From: Daucus carota subsp. sativus
Lineage: Eukaryota; Streptophyta; Magnoliopsida; Apiales; Apiaceae
DNA length: 64,000 bases
Assembly (NCBI RefSeq): GCF_001625215.2
Contig: NC_030381.2
Span: forward strand, 2,319,131-2,383,130
Direction: 5' to 3'
Position 1 is the stretch's first letter. The number at the start of each line of letters is the position of its first letter. The position numbers were made by a program, and so were the translations under genes. Below the pieces are notes generated by a model. It worked only from the letters and a program-made list of their open reading frames with translations. It searched no databases and had not been told where the DNA came from. Below are positions 38,236 to 49,750 of this stretch, piece after piece.

Positions 38236-41200
38236 CTAGCCTCCGTCGGGTGCTGTATCAAGGGCCGCAGCTGAATTCCCTGTGGAGCTAAAGCCTGATT
38301 GTGGATAACTCGCCTTCATGATCCAGATAAAAATGTCGTTAGGCCTCACAAGACATTATAAGTTAATACGCAGACCATACTCGTACTCCGAATAAAAATG
38401 TTATTTACATGAAACCCCCGACTTATGGAGGAATATTGGGAAAAATATGAATCAATACTTCTTTCTTGTTATCCTAATCAGTTTTCAATATACATTTATA
38501 ATTTAATATATGTAAATCCCGACTCATAAGACTTTATAATACCATATCAGTAAAGACGTTATTTTCATGAAAACCCCGACATATAGGAGAATATTGCAAA
38601 AATATGTGAATCAATACTTTTTACTTGTTATATATCCTAATCAATTTTAAATGTACATTATAATTTTCTATGCTATTGTATTAAAATCATTAGTTAAAAT
38701 GTTGCTTACTTGAGACATGGTGGCTTGACTGTATGTTGGTGAAGGACCTGTACCATACAGCATTGCATCTGTCATGTTGTCTTCAGCAAATTCCCGCAAT
38801 CTCTCAAGCTCTGGCAAGATGACTGAGCCAAGATCAGGTCTGTCTTTCCTCCGTAACTCAGCACACTGAAGAGATATCTTGGCGAAGCTTAAGGCCTCCT
38901 CGATAGGCCAATCGGGCACAGATGGATCAAGAATCTCAGAGAAAGTTCCCTTTTCAATAGCATTTTCAACAATGTGAGTTATCCCCATAGGTGACTTGGC
39001 AGTAATTAGCTGCAAGTACATTATTCCTAAAGAGTATACGTCAGACTTGACACCGAGCATGCCTGTTTGCTGATACTCTGGATCGATATAGCAAAATGTT
39101 CCAGCTGTAGATGTCATGCGATACTGAGTGACATCATCTGTAACTGTTGAAGGGACAAGCCTGGCCAATCCAACATCGCTAATTTTGCTGACAAAGTTGC
39201 GGTCCAGCAATATGTTTCCAGGTTTTAGGTCGCGATGCACTAGTGGTTCTGGTTTTGTCTGGTGGAGAAAAAGGAGGCCTGTTGCAATTTCAGCTGCAAT
39301 CCGGAACCTGTGTTGCCAAGAGAGTGGTTTTGAGTTTCCTTTCTGAAGAAGACGGTCTTCTAAACTTCCATTTGACATGTACTCATAAACTAAGCACCCG
39401 TACTCAGGGCAAGCTCCTAGGAGTAGAACCATATTAGGATGCCGTATGCAGCTCAGAATTTCAACCTGGGAATCGTCATGGAAATTCCATATTGTAAGAA
39501 AAATACAGCCAAAACTGTTACTGAATTTGCCAGTTCGGAAGTAAAATGTTATTTCTCACTTGAGTGGACATTATGAGAATTTTTTTGGACTAAGAAAGGG
39601 ACTGGTGAACATATCAGATACACATAATCAGACCAAAGTTACGTAGTATATCCTGTTCGGAAGTAGGGTCTGAGGAATCAAACAAATGAGGGGCATAATG
39701 ATATTAGTTATTAAGTCCTTGTGTGTGATTACCTCTTGTTGAAACTGTGATCTTCCTTGAGCGGCATCAGGGCGTAGAACCTTTACAGCAACAGCCGTGT
39801 GGTCCAAACGACATTTAAATACTGGCCCATAGCCACCTTCACCAATCTTACGAGATTTGGCAAAGAATTCAGTGGCTTGTTCAATCTCATCAATTGTGTA
39901 CTTTCTGTACCTTTCTGATTGTGCCATTGAAGTTGGCGTCTTGTTCCTCTCTTCATGCTGTAATGCTTTCTTTTCTGCATTGATTCTCTTTTGAGCTTCA
40001 CTCTCTGCAAGCCTCCGAGCAGCTTCAGCGTGCTCAATAGCTGCCTTAGACCTGGCCTTTTCTCTCTCAGCAAGTGCCAATGCAGTTTCCTCAGCAATTC
40101 GTGCCTCTTCTAGTCTCTGTTCTTCTTCCTTTTTCCACCGCTGGAGCTCCATTGCCTATAACCAATATGTCAGAGAAAGCTTTCAAATTGGCGATGTAAG
40201 GTTGCAGCAATTTCACGTGTACCTTCTGCTTGGCGGATAGTGCTTCTTTACAAGCTGTACTGTACATGTCCATTGTCTGTTTGAGCTCCAACTTGAGCCT
40301 TCTCATCTCCGCATCCAGATCATCCTATAAATTTGAGTGCATTAGTAACATGAAGATTGAATACCAGATACATTTCATTCGACAATCAAGGATGACAATA
40401 GCAAAACAATGCAAGGACTTTTACGTAAGATTATCATAGTTACAAGTTTTACAGTCACTGGTAAATTTACCCAGCTAGAATTAAATTGTCATTTAAATTT
40501 GTAATTCTAAAAGCTCCTGCTGAGGAGTTAAAATCCTTACTGCTGGTGGCGATAAAGACCCATTAATATCACTCTCAACGGAGGCATAAGAGCGTTCAGT
40601 TGGTGTGAACGTGTCCACAGATATCCTTCCATTCACCGATGTTCTTCCATTTGATCTTGTACCATCCACTGATCTTCTTCCATATGTTTCAAGCCCTTGG
40701 TCTAGGTCTGAGAAGTTTGAAAAGTTCGAAAGCCTTGGAGTTGAATTCGTTTCAAAACTGTCAAATGTAGAGTACATGCGTTCTGTGCTAGGTCTACCAG
40801 AACTAGTGAACGATATGTCGTTATTTGGATTGGAGAGTTCATATGGTCTTCCATTTGGGCCTTTCCTAGTGAATGGTGATCTGTTGTCGATGATAGATAG
40901 ACTTAATTAGCTCATACATAGTGTCATGTTCGAAACTAAGTTTCTTCTGCTGTATTCTGATGGTCACAAAATGCAGTTTTAGATAAATTACAACTTTAAT
41001 TTACCTGAAACTTGAATCACCTGGCCTTAAATTTGAGTCACCTGGCCTCAAATTTGATTCACCTGGAAGGCTGTGAGATAATTTTTCCATTGGTGGCCTT
41101 CGAACTACTGAAAGTGAATATGCATTAGGTCAAGTTAGCATGTAAAATGGAAAGGCAAAGGAACTGAAGGCAACGGATTATCATTGTAGTAAACAGATTA

Positions 41201-42863
41201 CGTTTTGAACTTAAGGGACTGGGTACGAGCTCTGGTTCAGATCTTGAGCTAGGACTCTGGGACTTTATTTGGTTACGTAGTGGTGAAGAAGCTGGGGCAA
41301 CCCGTGAAGCAGCTCGTGTGGAGGAAATCTTTCCTTTAGAGATGATATATACAGTACAAAAATCTGGTACACCTTTTGATACACCTCCAGGAATATCTTT
41401 TCCTTTGAATCGGCTGAGGAAGGATATAAATAATGTCAGAACCAAGGATCTGTTATGTCATGTGTGCATACATATTATATCCAAAAACATCCCCTAAATT
41501 AATAAAACCGAATCTGAAAATGAAGCGGCCTAATGGGGTTATTCAGAATAACCTCAGATATGTGTTCTGGTGTATAGATACTTCAAATTGTATATTTCTT
41601 CTAATTAAAACACAGTATAGCAAAGTGAAGCGAGAAACGGAACTGTAAAACTAAGAAGTTTGTACTGGGAAAATTTTGTTTGCAGTTGCATATCAGAAAG
41701 TTTACTCGACACATGATTTTGAATAAGTACCTAAGAAAACTCCCCTTCGATCCAGCACCAAGAACTAAAATCTCTACCGCTGAATCTGTAACATACTGTG
41801 TCAGTCCTCTGACAACATCAGTGTCTTCTACTACAACATCTTGACAGTGAATCTGATACGACAGAGAGAGATCAGGTGGCAGGGAAAAATTAAGAAAACA
41901 TAACTATTGACAGTATAAAAAATTGATGCAAGACAATTTTCCTACTGCAGAATTATATCCACAGCGCGTAACTGAAACAAGTGAGCTAACTTAAATTTGC
42001 CTAATCTGTTTTTATCGGTAAAATGAAACTCAATTGCTGATAATAGAATTCAAGTTCTATCTCATACGTACATCTTTACGAGTACAAAAAACACGGAAAG
42101 GTAGGAACACGTCCCTGTTGTTCAGGACATTAGCTTCGCTAGACGGACTTACATCAGGGCTCGAGTTGAATCCTGCACCCAGAATCACGAAAGGTCTAAG
42201 TTTTGAGACGATTTTAGGATGATCAGGACTTTTCGTATAAAACAGAGGTACCAATGCAAATTAACATAAGTTTCTTCACTGAGTAAATATACATCAAGGG
42301 GAACATAAAGACTGCATGTTCTTAGTTACTCACATAACACATTGGCAATTTGGCATACACAGCGAATACACAAGGAACATGCATCATTCAAATCATGTAG
42401 AGATCATATCATTAAACTTGCATGCAAGATACCTAAACAATTATTTCAACTTAGAATTCGATACGAATTATATGATCATCATGCAAAACAACCAGATTGG
42501 AGACCACGTATGTTCTGCAAGCAAGACATGCGGACCCATATTGTTAGCAATATTCTACGAGCTGAATATATATAATTTCCAACGTCTCGAGATTAATTGT
42601 GGTATCCGGAGAACTCAACCGATATAAAAATATCAAATTATAAAAGGGTGAAAATTGATAGACATACTCAAGGTGGGAAGAGAAGGGGAAGAATTGGAAG
42701 ATGCAGGTGATTTGAGTTTGACATGAACCAAAAGAACAGTTTGGCCTTTGCTTAAGATGGCATCAACAGCCCATTTCATTGCACCTTGACTTCCTTTGTC
42801 TCTATCTATTGCCACTGCAATCAATTTATCTTTTGCTGCATTTCTTTCTGCATGACCCAACAT
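38236..42863 (-). CDS. USP-domain receptor-like cytoplasmic kinase, 10 exons, 810 aa
   Basis: Plant protein kinase with an N-terminal universal-stress-protein (adenine nucleotide alpha-hydrolase) domain, the family related to U-box kinases such as PUB34/35/52 but here without a U-box. Exons in transcript order: 42668-42863, 42072-42172, 41731-41852, 41202-41413, 41005-41107, 40541-40880, 40223-40324, 39733-40155, 38710-39465, 38236-38313, total 811 codons including stop. Residues 1 to about 160: USP domain ([33 protein letters not shown]). About 360-470: long charged coiled coil. Kinase: IGEGGYG (496-502), Lys517, HRDLKPGN with Asp612, and DVG at 630-632 in place of DFG, which I recall as normal for this family. 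The exon 6 acceptor (40880) is the least certain; the in-frame alternative at about 40901 would add seven residues. Confidence 0.92.
38345..38672 (-). repeat. Diverged tandem duplication in the last intron of the USP-kinase
   Basis: Two units of about 160-170 bp share ATTTCATGAAAACCCCGAC-like, ATGAATCAATACTT and TCCTAATCA-TTTTAA words (first about 38345-38516, second 38517-38672). Intronic. Confidence 0.7.
41010..41065 (-). repeat. In-frame 24-bp repeats coding for a GDSNLRP unit in the USP-kinase
   Basis: Exon 5 encodes three consecutive units ([20 protein letters not shown]) from near-identical 24-bp DNA units, lying in the low-complexity linker between USP domain and coiled coil. Confidence 0.8.
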
Positions 42864-43644
42864 CTCCTCTTATCAGCTTTTTCAATATAATTCAAAGAAA
42901 CCCCAAAAAAAAAATTATGTTATGATTAATGAAATGATAGCAGAAGTTTCTTTAATTTGTTCTTATATCATAAACCCATTCTCATTTCTTGTAACAATTC
43001 TCCTTCATTTTCTTTTTTAAAAAAAAATCTTGAAAAATCTGCAGGGTTGTTCAGAAATGGGTATTTTCTTTTGTTTGAGAGAAAAGGGAGGGGAGGCCTT
43101 GTTTTCCATTTTTAATTTACTTCATTAATAAAGGGTTTTTTTTAGTATTTATCAGGACTGTACTTCATTGTGTATTATAAATAAAACTACTTACATCATT
43201 TGAATATTTATTTAATTTTACTTTTATTTATGTTTTATAATACTATTATTATAGTGGACTCAACAATTACAACACTTCGAAAAACCATCATCAATAACGA
43301 GAGAAACGAGGTTTTTCAACAATTCAGAAGTATAATTTTTTAACATCACAGTAAAGAAATCCCACAGGAACACTGCGTCCCATGCATGCATGAAAACAAG
43401 CCAATCTTGCAGAAACCTTATTGAAAATTAATCATGCCGGCTTAATGGAAATAGATAATTGTTTGCCAGAGACTAATACCTTGTTATTCCCAACCTTCAT
43501 GTATAACTTGTCCCGGTAGCCGACTTAACATCTCATTGTTAATTCCAGCCAACCTTCATATATAAACCATCTTTTCCTACAGCATCATATCAAGAAGTTG
43601 CTGCAGGGGATCAGTCACGGAGCAAGGGCCGACGCGTTGATAAA
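42864..43644. promoter_or_regulatory. Shared head-to-head promoter spacer, USP-kinase / LRR gene copy 1
   Basis: 781 bp separate the divergent start codons. On the plus side TATATAAA at 43559-43566 is a good TATA box, about 80 bp before the ATG at 43645. From about 43260 the spacer resembles 46620-46870 upstream of the second LRR kinase (shared AAAACCATCATCA, GCCGGCTT and CCTTGT words), showing that promoter sequence was part of the duplication. Confidence 0.65.
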
Positions 43645-44884
43645 ATGAGGCGGACTAGGACTATTATGCTTCATGCATTACTAATGTGCATCATTGTGGT
43701 ATCGTCTCAAGATTCAGTCGAAGAGATTCTTGTGGAGTTCAAAAATTTATTATCAAATGCCTCTGCACTAGATAGCTGGAATAAGGATGTTCCTATCTGT
43801 AGTGACAGCAAGTACTGGATCGGCTTGATCTGCGTAAAAGCTGGCTTCTGGGGATTCAAAATTGACTCCATGGGGCTCTCAGGCGCCCTAAATGTTGAGC
43901 CCTTAACAAAGTTGTCTACTCTGTTTATGCTAAGCTTTGAGAATAACACCTTTGTTGGTCCGTTCCCTAGTAACATAAATAAAATCCCGAATCTTTTTTA
44001 TCTTTCCCTGTCAAATAACAAATTTTCTGGGGAGATACCAGGGGATGCTTTTAAGGGCACAAATATATCGACTCTTTATCTTGGAAACAATGATTTCACT
44101 GGGAAAATCCCAAAGTCCCTTGCAGGTCTTTCCACACTTGATGATCTGCAGTTGCAAAATAACAAATTTGAAGGTGGCATTCCTGATTTTAAACAGAAAG
44201 ATCTGGTAGCCAATTTTGCCTACAACAAGCTAGAAGGTCCGATTCCAGCTTCTTTAAGCGATGAACCTCCAAGCTGCTTTGCTGGTAAGTTCTCATAATT
44301 TTGGCCTTATGTTGAGGGTGTGTATTCAATTGGGATTTTAAAAAAAAAATCATTTATGAAATCCGGGTGTATTCAACTCGAATTTTAGAAAATGTATCAT
44401 AATACGGGGCTACAAATAAATCAGGAATTTAAATTATACTTAAAAAACCGATGGTTTTCCAATTAGGATTGTTTAAAATCCATTAAAATCTGATGCCTGA
44501 TGGTATTCAAATGCTGATGGATTTTTTTGAACTTCGTAAAATGATGGATTTTGTGGGATTGTTCAGTGTATTTCAAGTTTTTTGAAATCCCACCAAAATT
44601 TATGGGGTGTTGAAGTATTGAGCTCAAGTCCTAAAGACTCTGTATGAACTCTGTGATATTTTATTTAGATACCTCATAAAATCAAAATCAAATACAATTT
44701 ATTAAAATTCACAGATCATGTATAATCCATTAAAATCTCAGTTGAATACACTAATTTCAAATTCATCCATGAGGTATCCATTGGCAGCATCGGAAATTTG
44801 ATTGTTCTATGTCCCTCTTTTTTCACTGGCTGAGCAGGAAACAATCTATGTGGTAAGCCTTTAGGCAAGTGCCCGCCTCCCTAG
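43645..44884 (+). CDS. Truncated LRR receptor-like protein (copy 1; kinase lost), 228 aa
   Basis: Paralogue of the pollen-receptor-like LRR kinase at 47007. Exon 1 43645-44284 has exactly the same length (640 nt) as the paralogue's exon 1 and encodes a signal peptide, an LRR N-terminal cap and about five LRRs (LSNNKFSGEIPGDAF, LGNNDFTGKIPKSLAGL, LQNNKFEGGIPDF). The intron 44285-44837 has a GTAAGT donor and a GCAG acceptor. Exon 2 encodes NNLCGKPLGKCPPP and stops at TAG 44882-44884, where the paralogue has AAG (Lys) at the start of the KKK stretch before its membrane helix. No kinase sequence follows. It is either a pseudogene or a secreted LRR-only protein; the ORF up to the stop is intact. 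Confidence 0.75.
44316..44752. mobile_element. MITE in the intron of LRR copy 1, related to 24719-25206
   Basis: Left GGGTGTGTATTCAATTGGGA and right, complement of AATCTCAGTTGAATACAC, are imperfect inverted repeats. The interior has the same TTAAAATCCATTAAAATC and GATGGATTTT words as the AIG2-intron MITE. It is absent from the intron of the paralogue at 47647-48021, so it postdates or was not included in the duplication. Confidence 0.65.
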
Positions 44885-45284
44885 AAGAAATCTTCCCAGA
44901 GCGTCGCCTTCCACCTTTAAGCCAATGTGTTTCATCGGTAAATCATATTCAGTTCAGTTACTTTGTTATCAAATTTATATGCAAGAAGTCTACCGTGTAT
45001 ACTCACCAGTAAGCCTTAATGAGTTTCACAATGCAAGTGTAACTTTCAGCTCTTTCAAATAAATTATCTTACATTTGAGTTGCAGATACCTGTTCCAGTA
45101 CATGTATAATTATTGTTGTATTCATTTTTTTAACTTAAAAGAACAATTTAGCACGTAAAAAAACGAGCTGCAGAGTGCAGACTAAGAAGCTCGTAGAACA
45201 CTGCATTGTGGAAAGTACACGAAACTTTACTCTGGCCTGGTAGGAAACCTAAACTAGAGTCTGAGAAAGAATTTGACATGATTA

Positions 45285-45620
45285 ATAATAAAACGGCATC
45301 TGATCCAGAACCGAGAGCCAATATTTCTATCATGATTCTGTAACATACTGGATCAGTCCGTCTTATAGCACAACGTCCTGACAGTGAATCGATGTTTTAA
45401 ATAAGGTGTGGCTAAATAATATGAATGATAACTTCAGGATGGTCGGATAAGAAAATGATGCATGTCCATTATCTTCTACTGTCACATCGAAGCTCCTTCG
45501 TGTAGAATGTGAATCAAAACAAGTCAGCTACTTCCAGTTTCATCTCTGAAACAGAATTCTGGCTCGATCAGAATCATAAAAGGTCTAAATTGGGAAATTA
45601 AAGAATGAACAGGACTTTGT
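45285..45620 (-). pseudogene. Broken duplicate of USP-kinase exons 2-3 region
   Basis: On the minus strand, from 45389 downward, the sequence reads IHCQDVV, then after an indel GLIQYVTES, two stops and EILALGSGSDA, clearly the USP exon at 41731-41852 ([10 protein letters not shown]...[16 protein letters not shown]). Further out, 45555-45610 resembles 42176-42232 just beyond exon 2 (AGAATCA-AAAGGTCTAA, CAGGACTTT). Internal stops and lost splice sites make it non-functional. It marks the junction of the tandem duplication. Confidence 0.85.
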
Positions 45621-47006
45621 TTTCGTGTACACATATATACTACGCAGAAATTATAAATTTCTCATCAGGGATCATAAATACTTTCAAGTTTAAAACCAGA
45701 TTTCAATCTAAAAAGGGAAAAATATACAGTGAAGTTCTTGTTTCTTTTTGTTTTTTTTTGCCAAAAGAAGTTCTTGTTTTGAAGTTCAAAAACCCTTGCT
45801 AAAACTCGAGCTGCAACTGAAATTTGACTAAAACTAACTGACAAGTATGACTGGAGCTGTTTTAACTTTCACTGTCACATTGAAGGCAAATGCGAAACTA
45901 AAATATGCAGCAACAATGCAGGTTCAGTCTAATATGCTCTGATCAGAATAAGCCAAATTGTCTGCATTCAGGGGCGGGAGTGCATAGTGAATTTGTTTTT
46001 TAAGCCATTTCGTTTTTGAGCCCAAAATTTAGCGGTTTATTGTTTTAGTCCTGACTATTTCAAAATTTCTGGTTCCGTCACTGTACGTATCCTTACTGAT
46101 TTGAAAAAACTTATAAATGTCTAAACAATTAGTGCCAAGAAGTCAAACGACCTATATTTAAAAAAAAAAAGAGGGAATGTCAGCTTTCTAGTAGAAATTT
46201 CTTAAGTTACCAGAAAAACCTTCGTGTTTTGAAAGAATGGTTTATAAGATCATATAATCAGTAGCAGAATCAGGATTACGAGATAGCGGAACTAGAGCAA
46301 TAGCCCCTTAAAAATCAGAGGTTATTCACGTCTCAAAATCAATTTTTTACTGATTTTTAACTGAAATCATGATTTGTCAAGCAAATGTTGTATTAATTTT
46401 CGAAAGAGCCAGGGCTGTAGCCTAGACTGATACCCCTCTGATAACCAAATTCAACATTTTTGCAACCGGAACTAAATCTGTTTAACACACCATTATCAAC
46501 TTCTATCGGCAAAAATTTAATCCATAGACTTAAATAAAGAAAGAGTTGACAACTTCCTTTCCTCAGAGTACTAAAATATTTCAGAATCTTTCAACACATT
46601 TGTAGTTAGTACTACTGAGACGGCTGAAATTACAATACACTGAAAACCATCATCATCAGAAACAAGAAACAAGGCTATTCAATAATTTTACGAGTATTCG
46701 ATCTCAACATTACACCAAAGAACAAAACTACAAGTATCAGAGGAATAAAAGATCCATGCATGAGCCTAGACCAAACTGGCAGGAGCCATATAGAAAATGA
46801 GCCATGCCGGCTTGATCGAAACAGCTCAGAGTCTGCAGGAAAGACCTTGTCAATACCACCAGTCATATTTGTCCCTTTCTTACACCACTTGATACATAAA
46901 TTATATCTTGATTTTGAGGCACCCTAGAGGGAAAAGTAACTTTTTTCGGGGTATTAGGTGAAGCCAAGTACAGAAGCAACTGAAAAAAGCGCGAAAAATT
47001 TACAAA
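45621..47006. other. Spacer before LRR kinase copy 2 (duplicated promoter region)
   Basis: No gene. 46620-46870 resembles 43260-43500 upstream of copy 1. No TATA box as clear as the one in copy 1 is visible near 46900-46980. Confidence 0.55.
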
Positions 47007-49750
47007 ATGAGGTGGACTATTGTGCTTCATGTGTTGTTGATGTGTGTCATTTTCGGGTCATCTGACGATTCAGAGGCAGAGATTCTTCTGGACTTCAAAA
47101 AATCTTTATCCAATGCTGGTGCACTAAGTAACTGGAATGAAGAAGTTTCACTTTGTACTGGTGACAAGGGGAACTGGAATGGCTTGCTTTGCCTTAAAGG
47201 CAGCTTTTTCGGGTTGAGACTCGAATCAATGGGACTCTCAGGGATCATAGATGTTGAGTCCTTATCAAAGTTGCCATATCTAAGGACAGTGAGCTTCATG
47301 AACAACAACTTCAATGGACCATTTCCTGGTAACATGAATAAAATGTCGAGTCTCCGAGCTCTTTACCTGTCAAATAACAACTTCTCTGGGGAGATACCAG
47401 AGGATGCTTTCAAGGGTATGAATTTAATGAGAAGAGTTTATCTGGGGAACAATCATTTCATGGGGAAAATCCCGAAGTCCCTTGCAGGTTTGTCCAAGCT
47501 TGTGGATTTGCAGCTGCAAAATAACAAGTTTGTAGGAAGAATTCCTAACTTAAAACAGAAAGATTTGATAGCCAATTTCACTAACAACAAGCTTGAAGGT
47601 CCTATTCCATCTGCTCTAAGCGATGAGCCTTCAAGCTCTTTTGCTGGTAAGATTTTGTAGCTTTTCGTTTAATTAGTAATTTTGTACCTTCCTCTTAATA
47701 CCTTAAGCTTTAGCAGAGTCCGACTTACAATATGATGGCCTTATCAAGGCACTATTAATCTACTAGACGTGTAAATTTATTTTATATTTTTTAACTGGAT
47801 TCTCTTAATACCTTAAGCTTTAGCAGAGTCCGACTAACAATATGATGGCCTTATCAAGGCACTATTAATCTACTAAACGTGTAAATTTATTTAATTTTTT
47901 TCACTGGATCCTCTTAAAACCTTAAGCTTTAGCAGAGTCCGACTAACAAGATCGCCTTATCAAGGCACTAATTATCTATTAAATGTGTAAATTTGTTTTA
48001 TTTTTTTTACTGGCTTAACAGGAAATAATCTGTGTGGTGCACCTATGGCCGAATGCCCACCTTCCAAGAAGAAATCTGTCCCGAAAGTTGCAATCATTGT
48101 TGCTGCTGCTGTGGCGATTGCTTTAGCTATCATCATTATTAGTTCATTATTGTTGCACAGACAAAACAGAAGCAAGAGTAAAGCATCAAACATCAGAAAG
48201 CAACCATCAGCAGAAACTGAAAACAATGAGACTTGGATCAAATATAACTATGATCAAAAGAAGGAAGTTGGATTGCCCAAGCACACAACAGATAAGTACA
48301 AGAAAACTGAGCCTGCTGGAAAACTACACTTTGTTAAAAACGACACAGAGAGGTTCGAGTTGCAAGACCTTCTGAGAGCTTCTGCAGAAGTCTTGGGCAG
48401 CGGAAGCTCTGGATCATCATACAAAGCAATCCTTCTGAGTGGACCAGCTGTGGTTGTAAAGAGGTATAAGCAGATGAGCAATGTGGGTAAAGCAGAATTT
48501 TACGAGCATATGAGAAACTTGGGAAGTCTATCACACCCGAATTTGCTGCCTCTTGTGGCGTTTTATTACACAAAGGAAGAGAAGCTGTTGATCAATGACT
48601 TTGCTGAAAATGGCAGCTTGGCTAGTCATCTCCACAGTATGTTAATCGTTTTAATGTTGAAGTTTGAATCTGTTATATATGAACTTATCACAACCAATCC
48701 ATATTTCAGATAAAAGATACAACTTAAAAAAAAGAAAGATTCAAAAGACGGATCTTTTAAATAATATGAGATCATGTTGCGGCCTTCCTCTAACATCTTA
48801 AGGTTTTAGATGAACCGCTTACTAAACATGGTATCAGAGACCAAACTAACATTGGTTAAGTGGATGAAAGTTATAGATGTGCCTAAGAGGTATAGTACTC
48901 AAGTAAGAGAGCAACTATTTGTTGAAATATAGCATGCTGGACTGGTTCTCAACATGGTATCAAAGCTCTGTTTTGAAATATAACATTTGGGACCTTCCAC
49001 TAACACCTCAAGGTTTTAGATGGACTGGTTCTCAACACTATTTAACATGTAAATCTAAAATGTATTTTGTGCGCAGGTAATCCCAAACGTAATCAACCAC
49101 GACTTGATTGGCCAACGCGCCTAAGAATCATCAAAGGAGTAGCCAAAGGATTGGAACATCTGTACAAAGCCTTTCCTAACCTACCTCTACCTCATGGTCA
49201 CCTCAAGTCCTCCAATGTGCTACTAGACGAGACATTTGCACCATTGCTAGCTGATTATGGTTTAGTCCCCATGATGAACAAAGAACACGCCCACCACTTC
49301 ATGGTAGCCTACAAGTCCCCTGAGTCCTCCCAAAATGACCACCGCCTCACGAGAAAAACAGACGTCTGGTGTCTAGGAATCCTGATACTCGAGCTGCTGA
49401 CAGGAAAATTCCCAGCAAATTACTTGAGGCAGGGGAAGGGAGGGAACGCGGATTTAGCAAGCTGGGTAAACTCTGTAGTCCGCGAAGAGTGGACAGGGGA
49501 GGTTTTCGACAATGCCATGAAAAGGACTAAAAATGCAGAGGCTGAAATGCTGAAGCTACTAAAAATTGGAATGTGCTGCTGTGAATGGAATGTGGACAGG
49601 AGGTGGGATCTCAACGAGGCTATCGCGAAGATTGATGGTCTTAAAGAGGGAAACAACGACGAAGATCAATCCTCTTATGCAAGTGATGGGGAGGCCTATT
49701 CGTCGAAAGGAATGACTGATGATGAGTTCACTTTCTCAGTCACTGGTTGA
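47007..49750 (+). CDS. Pollen-receptor-like LRR kinase (LRR III type), 3 exons, 642 aa
   Basis: Plasma-membrane LRR receptor-like kinase resembling the PRK family. Exons 47007-47646, 48022-48636, 49077-49750, total 643 codons including stop. Residues 1-20: signal peptide; 21-210: LRR cap and about five LRRs; 236-258: membrane helix, followed by basic residues; about 330-610: kinase-like domain. The nucleotide loop is GSGSSGSS (339-346) and Lys360 is present (VVVKRYK), but the catalytic loop is HGHLKSSN (458-465), without the catalytic Asp of HRD, and DFG is DYG (478-480). This pattern is usual in the PRK group and predicts weak or no phosphotransfer. The tail is acidic. The partner and ligand cannot be read from sequence. 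Confidence 0.93.
47692..48021 (+). repeat. Triplicated 110-bp unit filling intron 1 of the LRR kinase
   Basis: Units start at 47692, 47802 and 47911 with CTCTTAATACCTTAAGCTTT. Each contains TAGCAGAGTCCGACT and CCTTATCAAGGCACTA and ends in a T-rich run plus ACTGG. Only the last unit ends in AACAG, the real acceptor. The intron of copy 1 lacks this repeat. Confidence 0.92.
48769..49040 (+). repeat. Repeated retrotransposon-like words in LRR kinase intron 2
   Basis: CCTTCCTCTAACATCTTAAGGTTTTAGATG (about 48783) recurs as a close copy near 48994. AACATGGTATCAGAGA (about 48824) and AACATGGTATCAAAGC (about 48953) resemble LTR-end plus Met-tRNA primer-site junctions. Probably a decayed short LTR fragment; ends not defined. 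Confidence 0.45.

Noticed and set aside
38668..38709. Kinase C-terminus ending [12 protein letters not shown]
   Set aside because: This is read-through into the last intron. A GTAAGC donor at 38709 and an acceptor before 38313 join to a 25-residue terminal exon in phase.
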